Shown piece after piece: positions 18,301-26,912 of a DNA stretch of 64,000 nt; positions within the stretch are counted from its first letter, which is position 1, and each line of letters starts with the position of its first letter. Origin of the DNA: CALDTK01 sp963837005. Lineage in GTDB: Bacteria > Bacteroidota > Bacteroidia > Chitinophagales > Saprospiraceae. A model generated the notes under the pieces. It did no database searches, had not been told where the DNA came from, and worked only from the letters and a program-made list of their open reading frames with translations. The DNA lies in assembly GCA_963837005.1 (NCBI GenBank), contig CAWIMC010000020.1:248001-312000 (forward strand), given 5' to 3'. A program made the position numbers and the translations under genes.

Positions 18301-18957
18301 ATGAACACCTTCCAACTGAGTGGCGAACCCCGCCAAGATACTGGTAAGAAAGCAACTAAGGCCGACCGCGCCAAGGGGCTTATTCCGTGCGTGGCCTACG
18401 GCCAGGGCGATGCCAAGCACTTTACCGTAACCCTATCCGACGTCCGCAAGCTGGTTTTTACGCCGAGCTTCAACGTCGTCGACCTCACGCTGAATGGTGC
18501 CGACCAGCGCGCCATCCTGAAAGATGTCCAGTACCACCCGACTACTGAAGACATCGAGCACATGGACTTCCTCCTCGTCGAGGCAGGCCATGCAGTGAAG
18601 GTTGAGCTTCCACTCCGTACCGTAGGCGTCTCGCCCGGTGTTAAGGGTGGCGGTCGCCTCATCCAGAGCGTACGGACCGTTAAGGTCAAGACGCTCCCAG
18701 GGGCACTCGTCGACGAGCTCACCGTTGACATCGGCAAGCTCGAACTCGGTGAAGCCGTTCGCGTGCGCGACATCGCCGTGCCAGAGGGCGTGCAGATCAT
18801 GAGCAATGGGGCTATCCCTGTCGCCATGGTAGAGATTCCTCGTGCCCTTCGCTCCGCCGCTACCGCTGCCGCCAAAGAAGCTGGCGGCCCCGGTGCCAAG
18901 AAGCCCGCTGCCGGTGCCGCGAAGGCTCCCGCTGCTGCTGCTGCCGCGAAGAAATAA
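18301..18957 (+). CDS. rplY: 50S ribosomal protein L25, long (CTC) form
   Basis: 218 residues. The N-terminal L25 domain (about 1-92) binds 5S rRNA and the CTC-type beta domain follows (about 95-190), with the family motif G(V/G)KGGGRLIQSVRTVKVK near residue 115. The C-terminus is a lysine/alanine/proline-rich tail of about 30 residues, typical of high-GC relatives and probably unstructured. The start directly follows a perfect -7 box and a 28-base leader. A nitrilase-family gene follows after 15 bases and is probably co-transcribed. Confidence 0.95.
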   Translation: MNTFQLSGEPRQDTGKKATKADRAKGLIPCVAYGQGDAKHFTVTLSDVRKLVFTPSFNVVDLTLNGADQRAILKDVQYHPTTEDIEHMDFLLVEAGHAVKVELPLRTVGVSPGVKGGGRLIQSVRTVKVKTLPGALVDELTVDIGKLELGEAVRVRDIAVPEGVQIMSNGAIPVAMVEIPRALRSAATAAAKEAGGPGAKKPAAGAAKAPAAAAAAKK

Positions 18958-18972
18958 ACTACCACACCCGCG

Positions 18973-19743
18973 ATGCGCGTCGCCCTCCTCCAATACGATA
19001 TCGTCTGGCAGGATCCCGACGCGAACTTTGCGCTCATCGAAGCCTCCCTCGACGCCGTCGAAGGAGGTTTCGACGTTTGTGTCCTGCCCGAAATGTTCTC
19101 GACGGGGTTTACGATGTCGCCCGGCGCTGTCTCGGCAGACATCGGCGAGAGGTCCCTCGGGAAGCTCCGCGAGTGGTCGGTGCGCTACAAGGCAGGTTTT
19201 TGCGGAAGCACTGTGTACACCACCAAGACTGGCTTCGCTAATCGCATGCTTTTTGTCGCCGACCGGGAGGTGCTCGGTAGCTACGACAAACGTCACCTCT
19301 TTCGCCCGGCCGGTGAGGCGGACGTCTACGAGTGCGGTGGACCCGACCCGGTCATCGTCGAGTATGCCGGGTGGCGCTGGCTCCTGCAAGTCTGTTATGA
19401 CCTACGCTTCCCGGTGATGGCACACAATGTGGGTACGCGCTACGACATCGCCCTCTACGTCGCGAACTGGCCAGAGCCGCGCCGCCTCCACTGGCGGACC
19501 CTCCTCCAGGCCCGCGCTATCGAGAACCAAGCCTACGTCCTCGGACTTAATCGCGTCGGTGTCGATGGCAATGGTCTCACCTACGTTGGCGATAGCCTCG
19601 CTGTAGATGGCAGTGGTGCGCTACTCGCTGACCTCGGGTCTAGTACGGGCGCGAGTATTGTGGACATAGACCTGAGCCGTTTGCGAGAGCTACGAGCGCG
19701 ATTGCCCTACCTACGGGATACCGACGCTTATCGCCTAGGCTGA
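18973..19743 (+). CDS. Omega-amidase-like nitrilase-family amidohydrolase
   Basis: 256 residues of the carbon-nitrogen hydrolase superfamily. The Glu-Lys-Cys catalytic triad is visible: Glu in VLPEMFSTGF (about residue 40), Lys in SYDKRHLF (about 99) and Cys in LQVCYDLRFP (about 140). The MFSTGF and CYDLRFP contexts match the YafV/NIT2 branch, which removes ammonia from alpha-ketoglutaramate or alpha-ketosuccinamate. Cytoplasmic. It sits 15 bases after rplY in the same direction. Substrate assignment is by family resemblance. Confidence 0.88.
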   Translation: MRVALLQYDIVWQDPDANFALIEASLDAVEGGFDVCVLPEMFSTGFTMSPGAVSADIGERSLGKLREWSVRYKAGFCGSTVYTTKTGFANRMLFVADREVLGSYDKRHLFRPAGEADVYECGGPDPVIVEYAGWRWLLQVCYDLRFPVMAHNVGTRYDIALYVANWPEPRRLHWRTLLQARAIENQAYVLGLNRVGVDGNGLTYVGDSLAVDGSGALLADLGSSTGASIVDIDLSRLRELRARLPYLRDTDAYRLG

Positions 19744-20073
19744 CCCATCTTGGGAGGGCAGCGTCTAAGAGCGTCCGAACTACCTACTAAAACTGTGCTG
19801 CCACGGGACGTCGCCCTACGGTGATAAGGGTATTTTTTCGAGAACTCTCGACGGCCATAGTAGTGAGCCGGTACCCGCGGGAGAGTCGTCCGAGTCTCGA
19901 TGTACCTATTACTCGAGAAGGGGTATAAATCCGATAGTTGAGTTGTATTAGCTACCTTTAACGAGGTGTTGAGCTATCGTGCGAGAGGGAAAATAGAAAC
20001 ATTAAATATCTTTTGCATGTGTAAGCATTTGCCTCTTAAGCCGCGCTTTTCTTGAAGCTATCGCTACGCAACT
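19744..20073. other. 330-base gene-free, AT-richer stretch
   Basis: No ORF or RNA fold was recognised. A TACCTTTA box (19953-19960), close to the -7 consensus, lies 114 bases before the next gene. The lower GC than both neighbours is notable. Confidence 0.5.
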
Positions 20074-21210
20074 ATGGTCCCCAACAGAATGAGCGACGAC
20101 TACCTGCCCTGTGATGTGTACCAAAGTCGCTTAGAAGACGTGGTGGAGGAGAGGTTTCCGCGGATGGTTAGCTTCGTACACAGCGATGGGCGATTTTATT
20201 TCTTAACCCTTTCTGAGACTGGCGACCTACTGTTTCGCTCGGAGGGCTACCCAAACGTTGGGGCACGGGCGGTAGGTATGAAGAGCGTGGATCGTAACCG
20301 AACCAAGCGGGGGCGGTACTGTATGCTCACCGAAGAGGGTCGGCACTACGTGATCATCACCGCGCAGAACGGTGAGGAGATTGCGCGGAGCTGCGCACAA
20401 GATAGCGAGGCTGCCGCCCTGGCCCTTTTTCCCGCGAAGGGCGCCGCAGCCCTTGCCGCGCCAGCAGCTACAGACACCCCAAAGCGCGACGACGATTATC
20501 TCGTCTGCTCGGCGTACGCTGCTCGCCGAGAGGACAGCCCGCACCCCACGCACCGTGACATCATCTACTTCACGCACAGCAATGGCAAACACTACTTCGC
20601 CGTGCTCGATGCCGCCGGGGAGATCGCCCTCCGCTCCGAAGGTTACCCAACCCTCGGCGCCAGAGAGGTAGGTCTAAAGTCGGTGCTTCGCAATCGCAGC
20701 AAGCGGGAGCGCTACGGGGTAGAAACGCAGCGACAGTTCTACTATACGACGCTAAAGGCGCAAAACGGCCAAGAGATTGGGCGAAGCTGCCTGGTGCGGA
20801 CCGAGGCTGCCGCCCTGGCCTTCCTGCCGCCGCTGAGTAAGGCCTCTCTCGCGCTCGCCGAGCGTCGGCGGGCCGCCCGCGCGGATGCCGGGCTTACTCC
20901 ACTCGCGACCAAAGAAACGGATGCCGTCTCTGCGTCTCCCTCAGCACTCCCCGCGCTCGACGCTGGCACCGGCAGTCTTGCAACGGCCAGTGGTAGCGCG
21001 TCGGCAGGGCTGGGACTCGCTGCCGCCGCTGGAATAGGTGGTGCACTCGACGCCTCCTCCGCCGATCAGGAGCTAAAAGCGGTCACCCCTGTCGTGGGCT
21101 ACCCCCGCCACCGTCTCTCCGGTTACGGACGTATCCACTCCGTTGCCACCTCTATCCGAGGGGACGCCGGTCCTGGATTCAGGACTCGAAGAAGGTTATC
21201 TTGCGTGTAG
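20074..21210 (+). CDS. DUF1508 (YegP-like) repeat protein, N-terminal portion
   Basis: Two DUF1508 modules are visible at about residues 6-75 and 145-215. Each starts with DDYLxCxxYxxR, then FxHSxGxxYFxxLxxxGxxxxRSEGYPxxGAREVGxKSVxRNRxKRxRY, and ends QNGxEIGRSC. DUF1508 is the fold of E. coli YegP; its role is unknown. An Ala/Ser-rich linker follows from about residue 260. The last 20 residues (after TPVVG) are out of frame: deleting one G from GGG at 21096-21098 joins this ORF to the next one as TPVVATPATVSPV, giving one protein. Two in-frame ATGs (20074, 20089) are possible starts. Confidence 0.8.
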   Translation: MVPNRMSDDYLPCDVYQSRLEDVVEERFPRMVSFVHSDGRFYFLTLSETGDLLFRSEGYPNVGARAVGMKSVDRNRTKRGRYCMLTEEGRHYVIITAQNGEEIARSCAQDSEAAALALFPAKGAAALAAPAATDTPKRDDDYLVCSAYAARREDSPHPTHRDIIYFTHSNGKHYFAVLDAAGEIALRSEGYPTLGAREVGLKSVLRNRSKRERYGVETQRQFYYTTLKAQNGQEIGRSCLVRTEAAALAFLPPLSKASLALAERRRAARADAGLTPLATKETDAVSASPSALPALDAGTGSLATASGSASAGLGLAAAAGIGGALDASSADQELKAVTPVVGYPRHRLSGYGRIHSVATSIRGDAGPGFRTRRRLSCV

Positions 21211-22288
21211 TGCTTACCAGCGTCGGAAGATCAATGACAAGGTCAATCGCGTGGCCCTCTTCCACCACGACGACGGACTCTACTACTTCGCGATCTTCGA
21301 CCAAGGACAGGCCATACGCCTTCGATCTGAGGGCTATTCTACGGCCAAATCGCGTGATCGGGAGCTCTCTGGAGCCTTGCGCTTAGTAGACGATGCATCG
21401 TACTACGAGCGGATAGTAGATGAGGACGGTCGCTACGTCAACGTGCTACACGATGAGTCGGGGCGCGAAGTGGGGCGGAGTTGTCCGACCGACGAGGTGG
21501 TACCCTTCTTGCTGTCACTGGCGGGAGCCGGGGCCGCCGCGCTCGTGCCTCCGGTAGCGATTGCCCCCGTGGCACCCGCTCCCGTGGCACCCATTTCCCT
21601 GGCGACCCGCGACGGAGCAGGGGTCGGCTGGTGGGTCTGGGGGCTGCTCGGGCTCCTGGCGCTGCTGTTGTTCTGGTTCTTCTTGCGCGGCTGCGGTGCC
21701 GAAAACGAAACGGCGATGGTCGCGACGGAGCAAGGGGTGACCCCCACAGTCGCCCTTGAGGATTCGGCTCCGCTCGAGAGGATCACCGACGCTGCACTCG
21801 ACCCACCACTGACCATCGCCGCGCCGGCCGCGCCAATCCTGCCGCCCCCGCCCCCAGCAGCGGCACTCCTCGGCGCAAGTGATGTCGGAGCTGATCGCGA
21901 CGGCGCGGTTTGTGGTCCCCTAGTCGCGGGCGCCCCCCTAAGCGAGTTTGGCGTCCCTCTCCTCACGACCGGCCGCTATACGGGTCTGTCGAGCGATATC
22001 GATCTCTTTATGGAAGGCACCGAATCTATGGCCACCTTCCCGCTCACCAACATCAACTTCTCGCCGAGCGGGGACGCGTACGCCGTCGAACCGTGCTCGG
22101 TAGGAGACGTCGACCGGCTCGCGGAGGTCTTGAGGGAACACGTGCAGGCTCGCATTACGGTCTCCGCAACCACCGCCGAGCAGTGCACGTCGCTACAACG
22201 ACTGTTGCGCTACCGCGGCGTATCGGCCTCGCGGATAAACATCGTGCCCTCCGATAGTCCGCAGCTAACCCTTACGAAGACACAGTAG
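21143..22288 (+). CDS. DUF1508 module, membrane segment and OmpA-like C-terminus
   Basis: The frame is open from 21077 and nominally starts at TTG 21143, but it is most likely the continuation of the preceding ORF (see the GGG run at 21096). It carries the third DUF1508 module (EEGYLACSAYQRRK to GREVGRSC), a Pro/Ala linker and a single membrane helix (VWGLLGLLALLLFWFFL, about residue 160). After a further linker comes a C-terminal domain with the layout of OmpA-like peptidoglycan-binding domains (INFSPSGD, then LAEVLREHVQARITVSATT, then a YRGVSASRINIVPS ending). The fused protein would have about 735 residues: three cytoplasmic DUF1508 modules and a periplasmic OmpA-like domain. The OmpA call is tentative. 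Confidence 0.75.
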   Translation: MPPLSEGTPVLDSGLEEGYLACSAYQRRKINDKVNRVALFHHDDGLYYFAIFDQGQAIRLRSEGYSTAKSRDRELSGALRLVDDASYYERIVDEDGRYVNVLHDESGREVGRSCPTDEVVPFLLSLAGAGAAALVPPVAIAPVAPAPVAPISLATRDGAGVGWWVWGLLGLLALLLFWFFLRGCGAENETAMVATEQGVTPTVALEDSAPLERITDAALDPPLTIAAPAAPILPPPPPAAALLGASDVGADRDGAVCGPLVAGAPLSEFGVPLLTTGRYTGLSSDIDLFMEGTESMATFPLTNINFSPSGDAYAVEPCSVGDVDRLAEVLREHVQARITVSATTAEQCTSLQRLLRYRGVSASRINIVPSDSPQLTLTKTQ

Positions 22289-22479
22289 CGAGGTGTGCCC
22301 CCCCGCCATCCGTTGCACTCGCCGTTGCCTCACCGGGGTCGACCGTTGCCTCACGCAAACTGTCCACACGCGTACTAACCCTTGCGCTGAGGGGCGTTTG
22401 GGTGTAGTCGAGGGCCCCCGACCCGTACCCCGAAGCCTTCGCGAGCCGTACAAAGGGACGAACAAACACACCCAAACAC

Positions 22480-23370
22480 ATGTCCTCTTCGTCCCCCCGT
22501 GTCCTCCCCCCAGGTCTTCTCGCGCTCTGCTGCCTGGTAGGGCTAATGACCTTCGCTAGCTGCCAAGCCAACGAGGGGCTGCGCAGCTCCGCGGCTAGCT
22601 CTCGCCAACATTACCCACAGACGGTTCCGCAGGATGGCGGACCGCTCTTCCCCGGCCTCAGCCGCAAAGACAAGCGCCGACGAGTTGCCTCACGCAGCGG
22701 TGAGCGCCGACCGTTCACGCGGGAGTCGAGCGTAGCCGCCAATGCCCCCAGCCGCGAGTCCAAGAGTACCGGCGGCAAGTCATCCCGTCGCAAGTCCAGT
22801 GGCCGTCGCGGCGCTGGTGATAAGGCTTACGCCAAAACCAACGCCCCGTCGCCTTCCGGCAAAACCTCCTCGTCCAGCCGAACACGCACCAAGCCCGCCG
22901 CAGCGGCGGCGGCTCCAACCTCCCGCGAGGACTTCGCTACGGAGGAGGCCTGGCTGCGTCACGGGGTTGAGGTCGCCGCGGAGGGATACATCGGAACGCC
23001 CTACCACTACGGCGGCACCACGGCGGAGGGCTTCGACTGCTCGGGCTTTACGCGGCACGTGCTGCGCGACTTTGGTATTGGCCTCAACCGCGTTTCGATG
23101 AGCCAGGCCAAGCAGGGCAGCGCCGTGAGCCCGAAGCAAGCTAAACCCGGTGATCTCGTGTACTTCGCCAATGGCGACGGGCGCGTCAATCACGTCGGCA
23201 TCGTGGTCGCCAATGGTCGCGATGGCCTGGAGATGGTGCACTCGAGTTCGTCGCGGGGCATCGTACGCGACAACGTGAGTACCTCCGAGTACTGGTCGCA
23301 GCGACTGGCCGGCGCACGGTGCGTCGTAGAGTGCCGCCTAGATCAGGGACTGGAGGCGAAGGGCAAGTAA
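22480..23370 (+). CDS. NlpC/P60 peptidoglycan endopeptidase lipoprotein
   Basis: 296 residues. The lipoprotein signal ends in LMTFASC (Cys28). A long basic Ser/Arg/Lys-rich linker (about 50-150) suggests binding to the wall or to polyanions. The NlpC/P60 domain is at about 160-285: catalytic Cys in GFDCSGFTRHV, His in VNHVGIVV, and a third polar residue in the MVHSSSSRG strand. Such enzymes cleave D-gamma-glutamyl bonds in peptidoglycan stem peptides. Two members of the dispersed-repeat family (22824-22838 and 22851-22865) lie in the linker, where sequence constraint is low. Confidence 0.9.
   Translation: MSSSSPRVLPPGLLALCCLVGLMTFASCQANEGLRSSAASSRQHYPQTVPQDGGPLFPGLSRKDKRRRVASRSGERRPFTRESSVAANAPSRESKSTGGKSSRRKSSGRRGAGDKAYAKTNAPSPSGKTSSSSRTRTKPAAAAAAPTSREDFATEEAWLRHGVEVAAEGYIGTPYHYGGTTAEGFDCSGFTRHVLRDFGIGLNRVSMSQAKQGSAVSPKQAKPGDLVYFANGDGRVNHVGIVVANGRDGLEMVHSSSSRGIVRDNVSTSEYWSQRLAGARCVVECRLDQGLEAKGK
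22824..22838 (+). repeat. Dispersed 15-mer, one-mismatch copy
   Basis: GGCTTACGCCAAAAC inside the NlpC/P60 linker, read as YAKT. A swapped-arm relative, GCCTTCCGGCAAAAC, follows 12 bases later. Confidence 0.75.
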
Positions 23371-23414
23371 GACTGCGTGAGGGTAGGGGTGCCGCTAGAC
23401 TCGTCGGGGGTGCT

Positions 23415-23422
23415 TACCTTGC
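23415..23422 (+). promoter_or_regulatory. Probable -7 box (TACCTTGC) of adk-obg
   Basis: Matches six of the eight positions of TAnnTTTG counting the two free ones, 20 bases before the adk ATG. The same octamer precedes the gene at 35311. Confidence 0.35.
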
Positions 23423-23441
23423 CCACTTCGTCGTGACGCCT

Positions 23442-24032
23442 ATGATCAACTTGATACTCTTTGGACCTCCCGGTAGCGGGAAAGGCACACAAGCCCTCCG
23501 GCTCGCCGAGAAGTACGACCTCGTCCACATCTCCACCGGTGACCTGTTCCGTGCCGAGATCAAAGGCCAGACCCAACTCGGTACCGAGGCCAAGCGCTAC
23601 ATGGACGCTGGACAGTTGGTACCGGACACGGTGACCATCGGGATGTTCCGCAGCAAACTCGAGAACCACCCCGACGCGGCGGGTTTTATCTATGACGGCT
23701 TCCCGCGGACGGTGGCGCAGGCGCAGGCGCTCGACCACTTACTGTCGGGCTATGACTCGGGTGTCGACGTGCTGCTGGCCCTCGACGTCGATGAGGACGA
23801 GATCACGAAACGGCTTCTCGGCCGGGGAGCTACCTCGGGGCGGGCCGACGACCGCGACGAAGCGACGATCCGGAAGCGCTACCAGGTCTACCTGCAGCAA
23901 ACCTCGCCGGTGTTCGACTATTACAACGGTCGGGAGAAGGCCGCACGGGTGAACGGCGTCGGCGACATCGACGATGTCTATAGTGCGTTGTGCGGCGTGA
24001 TCGACGGGGTCACCACCGGCAAACAAGCCTAG
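23442..24032 (+). CDS. adk: Adenylate kinase
   Basis: 196 residues. The start at 23442 (MINLILFGPPGSGKGT) puts the P-loop at residues 8-16, as in all Adk proteins; an upstream in-frame extension overlaps the previous gene and is rejected. The AMP-binding STGDLFR motif, the YDGFPRTVAQA motif and the short LID replaced by GRADDRDEATIRKRY mark the short-form enzyme usual in Bacteroidota. It converts ATP + AMP to 2 ADP. obg follows after 22 bases, a conserved pairing in this phylum. Confidence 0.95.
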   Translation: MINLILFGPPGSGKGTQALRLAEKYDLVHISTGDLFRAEIKGQTQLGTEAKRYMDAGQLVPDTVTIGMFRSKLENHPDAAGFIYDGFPRTVAQAQALDHLLSGYDSGVDVLLALDVDEDEITKRLLGRGATSGRADDRDEATIRKRYQVYLQQTSPVFDYYNGREKAARVNGVGDIDDVYSALCGVIDGVTTGKQA

Positions 24033-24054
24033 GCAGCGTACACACAACAGCGCT

Positions 24055-25083
24055 ATGGCCAACGAGAACTTCGTCGATTACGTCAAGATCAACTTCACCT
24101 CCGGCAAGGGGGGGCAGGGGTCGTCGCACTTCTACCGCGCGAAAGGCATCCCCAACGGCGGGCCGGACGGCGGGGACGGCGGCCGCGGCGGGCACGTCAT
24201 CCTGCGGGGCAACTCCCATATGTGGACGCTGCTGCATTTGCGGTACTCCAAGCACGTCGCCGCTGAGGACGGCAGCAACGGTAGCTCGAATCAGGCGACC
24301 GGCAAAGACGGCAAAGACTACATCCTCGACGTGCCGCTCGGCACGATCGCCCGCGACGTAGAGACCGGCGAGGTCGCGTTCGAGATCACGCACGACGGTG
24401 AGCAGCAGATCTTGCTGCCCGGTGGGCGGGGCGGTCGCGGCAACCAGCACTTCAAAACCTCCACCCACCAAGCTCCGACCTACGCCCAGCCCGGCGAGGA
24501 CGGCATCGAGAGCTGGAAGGTGCTCGAGCTAAAGGTCATCGCCGACGTCGGCCTGGTCGGCTTTCCAAACGCCGGCAAGAGCACGCTGCTCAGCGTCATC
24601 ACGGCGGCCAAGCCCGAGATCGGCGCCTACCCCTTCACGACGCTCGTCCCCAATCTCGGGGTCGTGCCGTATCGCGATGGCAAGAGCTTCGTCGTGGCCG
24701 ACATCCCTGGGATTATCGAAGGGGCCGCCGAGGGACGGGGCATCGGGCACCGCTTCCTGCGACACATCGAGCGCAATGCCACCTTACTGTTTTTGATCAG
24801 CGTCGACAACGACGACATGATCGGCACCTACGAGATTCTGTTGCGTGAGTTGGAGGCCTACAATCCTGAACTCCTCCACAAGCCGCGCCTTCTCGCCCTT
24901 ACGAAGTCCGACCTCATCGACGACGAACTAGAGGCCGAGATGCGGGAGGTTTTGCCGGAAGGCGTTCCGCACGTCTTCATCAGCTCCGTAACAGGCAAGG
25001 GGCTCGACAAGCTCAAGGACCTGCTGTGGCGGACGATCAGCGCACAAATGCCGGAAGGAAAGGTCGGCGTCGCGTGGGAGTAG
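24055..25083 (+). CDS. obg: Obg/CgtA GTPase
   Basis: 342 residues. The Gly-rich Obg fold at about 5-160 (GGxGGxG and GGDGGRGG repeats) is followed by the GTPase domain: G1 GFPNAGKST (about 168-176), G2/switch I with PFTT, G3 DIPGII, G4 TKSD and G5 SSVTGKG. There is no C-terminal OCT domain, as in many Bacteroidota. It is an essential ribosome-associated GTPase in 50S maturation and stress signalling, expressed behind adk. Confidence 0.95.
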   Translation: MANENFVDYVKINFTSGKGGQGSSHFYRAKGIPNGGPDGGDGGRGGHVILRGNSHMWTLLHLRYSKHVAAEDGSNGSSNQATGKDGKDYILDVPLGTIARDVETGEVAFEITHDGEQQILLPGGRGGRGNQHFKTSTHQAPTYAQPGEDGIESWKVLELKVIADVGLVGFPNAGKSTLLSVITAAKPEIGAYPFTTLVPNLGVVPYRDGKSFVVADIPGIIEGAAEGRGIGHRFLRHIERNATLLFLISVDNDDMIGTYEILLRELEAYNPELLHKPRLLALTKSDLIDDELEAEMREVLPEGVPHVFISSVTGKGLDKLKDLLWRTISAQMPEGKVGVAWE

Positions 25084-25090
25084 GGGGCCT

Positions 25091-25747
25091 TCATTGCGTA
25101 AGCACAGTCACCAGCGCCCCAAAACCTTCTGCCTCTTGGTAGACCCTGTCGTGGTAGATGGTTGCCGAGAACCGCAACCGCCATGGCCGTTCGTCACGCA
25201 CCACCAGCTCGATGAGAATATTCCCGAAGCCCTGCCCGAATTGATCGGCGGTGTGGGAGTTGGGGGCCGCGGCGATGGCGGGGTCGGCGTGCGGGACGAG
25301 CACTGGCTTGAGGTAGTAGCGGTCCGTGCGCTCGGTCTGGTCACCTTGCTGGTAGGTCTTCGTGTCGGCGACCTGGGTCCGGTAGCGCTTCTCGCCCTCG
25401 GGGCCGGGCCGCAGGACGCGTTCGCGCAGTGTCAACTGGAACATTTGCGCCTCGTGGAGGGTGTACTGCAACTCGTCGAAATGTAGAACGAACCCTTTCG
25501 AACTCTGGGTGTCGAGGAAGTCGATCGCCTCGCTCGGGGGGCGGCCATGCTGCAGGTAGTACCCGTAAGCTTCCCCGAGCCACGTCCGCATCGACTGCGC
25601 GACAACGCCAGCGTTCCAGGTGTCGAACTCAGCGGCGTGATCGCGATGTCGCGTGAGGGTGGCGTGCACCACGGGGTCTTTGGCGGAGGACTCGGTCGCG
25701 GTCGCGAAAACGCCCTTGATCTGTTCCCACCATCCCGTCGTTGCCAT
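25091..25747 (-). CDS. Conserved hypothetical protein
   Basis: 218 residues, convergent with obg (7-base gap). No signal peptide or membrane helix. The N-terminal half is helical (WWEQIKGVFATATE; RTWLGEAYGYYLQHG). The C-terminal half is predicted beta-rich (RYYLKPVLV; LIELVVRDERPWRLRFSATIYHDR). No named domain is recognised. Codon use matches its neighbours, so it is native. Confidence 0.7.
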   Translation of the reverse strand: MATTGWWEQIKGVFATATESSAKDPVVHATLTRHRDHAAEFDTWNAGVVAQSMRTWLGEAYGYYLQHGRPPSEAIDFLDTQSSKGFVLHFDELQYTLHEAQMFQLTLRERVLRPGPEGEKRYRTQVADTKTYQQGDQTERTDRYYLKPVLVPHADPAIAAAPNSHTADQFGQGFGNILIELVVRDERPWRLRFSATIYHDRVYQEAEGFGALVTVLTQ

Positions 25748-25827
25748 ACTATTGTAAGCCGCGGATAGACGACAAGGTTGTTCGGTGGACGGATGGCCAA
25801 CTGTGACGGGTCTACTTTGGCGGTCGA

Positions 25828-26901
25828 TTGTTCGAACTCCGTCACCTCTCTCGCTACGACCTGATTGCCGCCGGGCTGCAGGCGGGCCTGCTGACCGTGA
25901 CCATCGCCACCGCGATCGTGTACCTCGTCAAGCGTACCGGCAACCGGACGGCCAACCTCTTTTTCGTCCTGCTGCTCACCGCCTTTGGGTTGTGCGTCGC
26001 CGACCTCATCCTCGAGCACTTAGCTGTGACGGCCCGCCACCCGCGCTTGCACTACCTCCCCATCTGGCTGACGTGGACCATCGGGCCGAGCTGGTTTTAC
26101 TACGTCAAGCTCTCGCTCTTCCCTGCCTATCGCCTCCGCCGCACAGACCTCAAGCATGCCGTCTTCCCGGTTTCGCAGGTGTTGTACTACGTCTATTGCT
26201 TCGTGAGCGGCGCGGATGGTCTGCGTAGACCTTTCTTGTTTGGCTTCGCGGCATCGACCTTCGAGGAGTTTATTTTTTTGACGAGTATCCTCGGGTACCT
26301 GTTTGGGGCGTACCGGTACCTACGGTTCCGCGCTCGCGAGATCGGCGAGGATCAGCTGCGGTGGGACTACTGGTGGGTGCGGCAACTGCGGCACATTCAG
26401 CGGGTGCTGGTGGTGCTGCTGGTCTTCAATTTTACCTTCGTGGTGTACAATTTCGTCGTGGCCCAAAGTTCTGGAGTGGGGGTGCTACACCTGCGGGGTT
26501 TCTACGCGTCGAGTTCGTTGAGCTTTGGCCTCATCTTGCTGTATCTTTTACGAGGCGTCGCTCACCGGCAACACTTTTCGGCGATGGTACCGGCGAGGGT
26601 TTTGACGCAAGTCGCGAACGAGTCCGTCGGACGGCTGCGGGACCTGATGCAGAACGGGCGGGGCTATCGGGACCCGAACGCTCATGCGGTGCGGGCGGCG
26701 CGCTCGATCGGGGTTGAGCCGGATGAGATCGCGGGCCTCGTGGTGGCCTTGGGAGCGTCTACATGGTCAAGCTATCTGAGGCACCTTCGACTGGCTGAGG
26801 TGGCGCGCCTGCGGGAGCGGGGCGTGGCGATGGGGAGCGCGATGCTGGAGGCGGGCTTTTCGTCGAGGGCGGAAGGGGTAAGGGCGCTGCGGGGGCGGTA
26901 G
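25828..26901 (+). CDS. Membrane-anchored AraC-type regulator
   Basis: 357 residues from a TTG start (no nearby in-frame ATG). The N-terminal 240 residues contain about seven hydrophobic helices arranged as in the 7TM-AraC proteins of Bacteroidota. The C-terminal 90 residues resemble an AraC/HTH_18 pair of helix-turn-helices (LRHLRLAEVARLRERG, then MGSAMLEAGFSSRAEGVRALRGR), though truncated and ending abruptly. Membrane-bound transcription regulators of this kind sense envelope signals. The DNA-binding ability of this shortened domain is uncertain. A TACTTTG sequence shortly before the start could be its -7 box. Confidence 0.7.
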   Translation: MFELRHLSRYDLIAAGLQAGLLTVTIATAIVYLVKRTGNRTANLFFVLLLTAFGLCVADLILEHLAVTARHPRLHYLPIWLTWTIGPSWFYYVKLSLFPAYRLRRTDLKHAVFPVSQVLYYVYCFVSGADGLRRPFLFGFAASTFEEFIFLTSILGYLFGAYRYLRFRAREIGEDQLRWDYWWVRQLRHIQRVLVVLLVFNFTFVVYNFVVAQSSGVGVLHLRGFYASSSLSFGLILLYLLRGVAHRQHFSAMVPARVLTQVANESVGRLRDLMQNGRGYRDPNAHAVRAARSIGVEPDEIAGLVVALGASTWSSYLRHLRLAEVARLRERGVAMGSAMLEAGFSSRAEGVRALRGR

Positions 26902-26912
26902 GCGGAGCTCGT

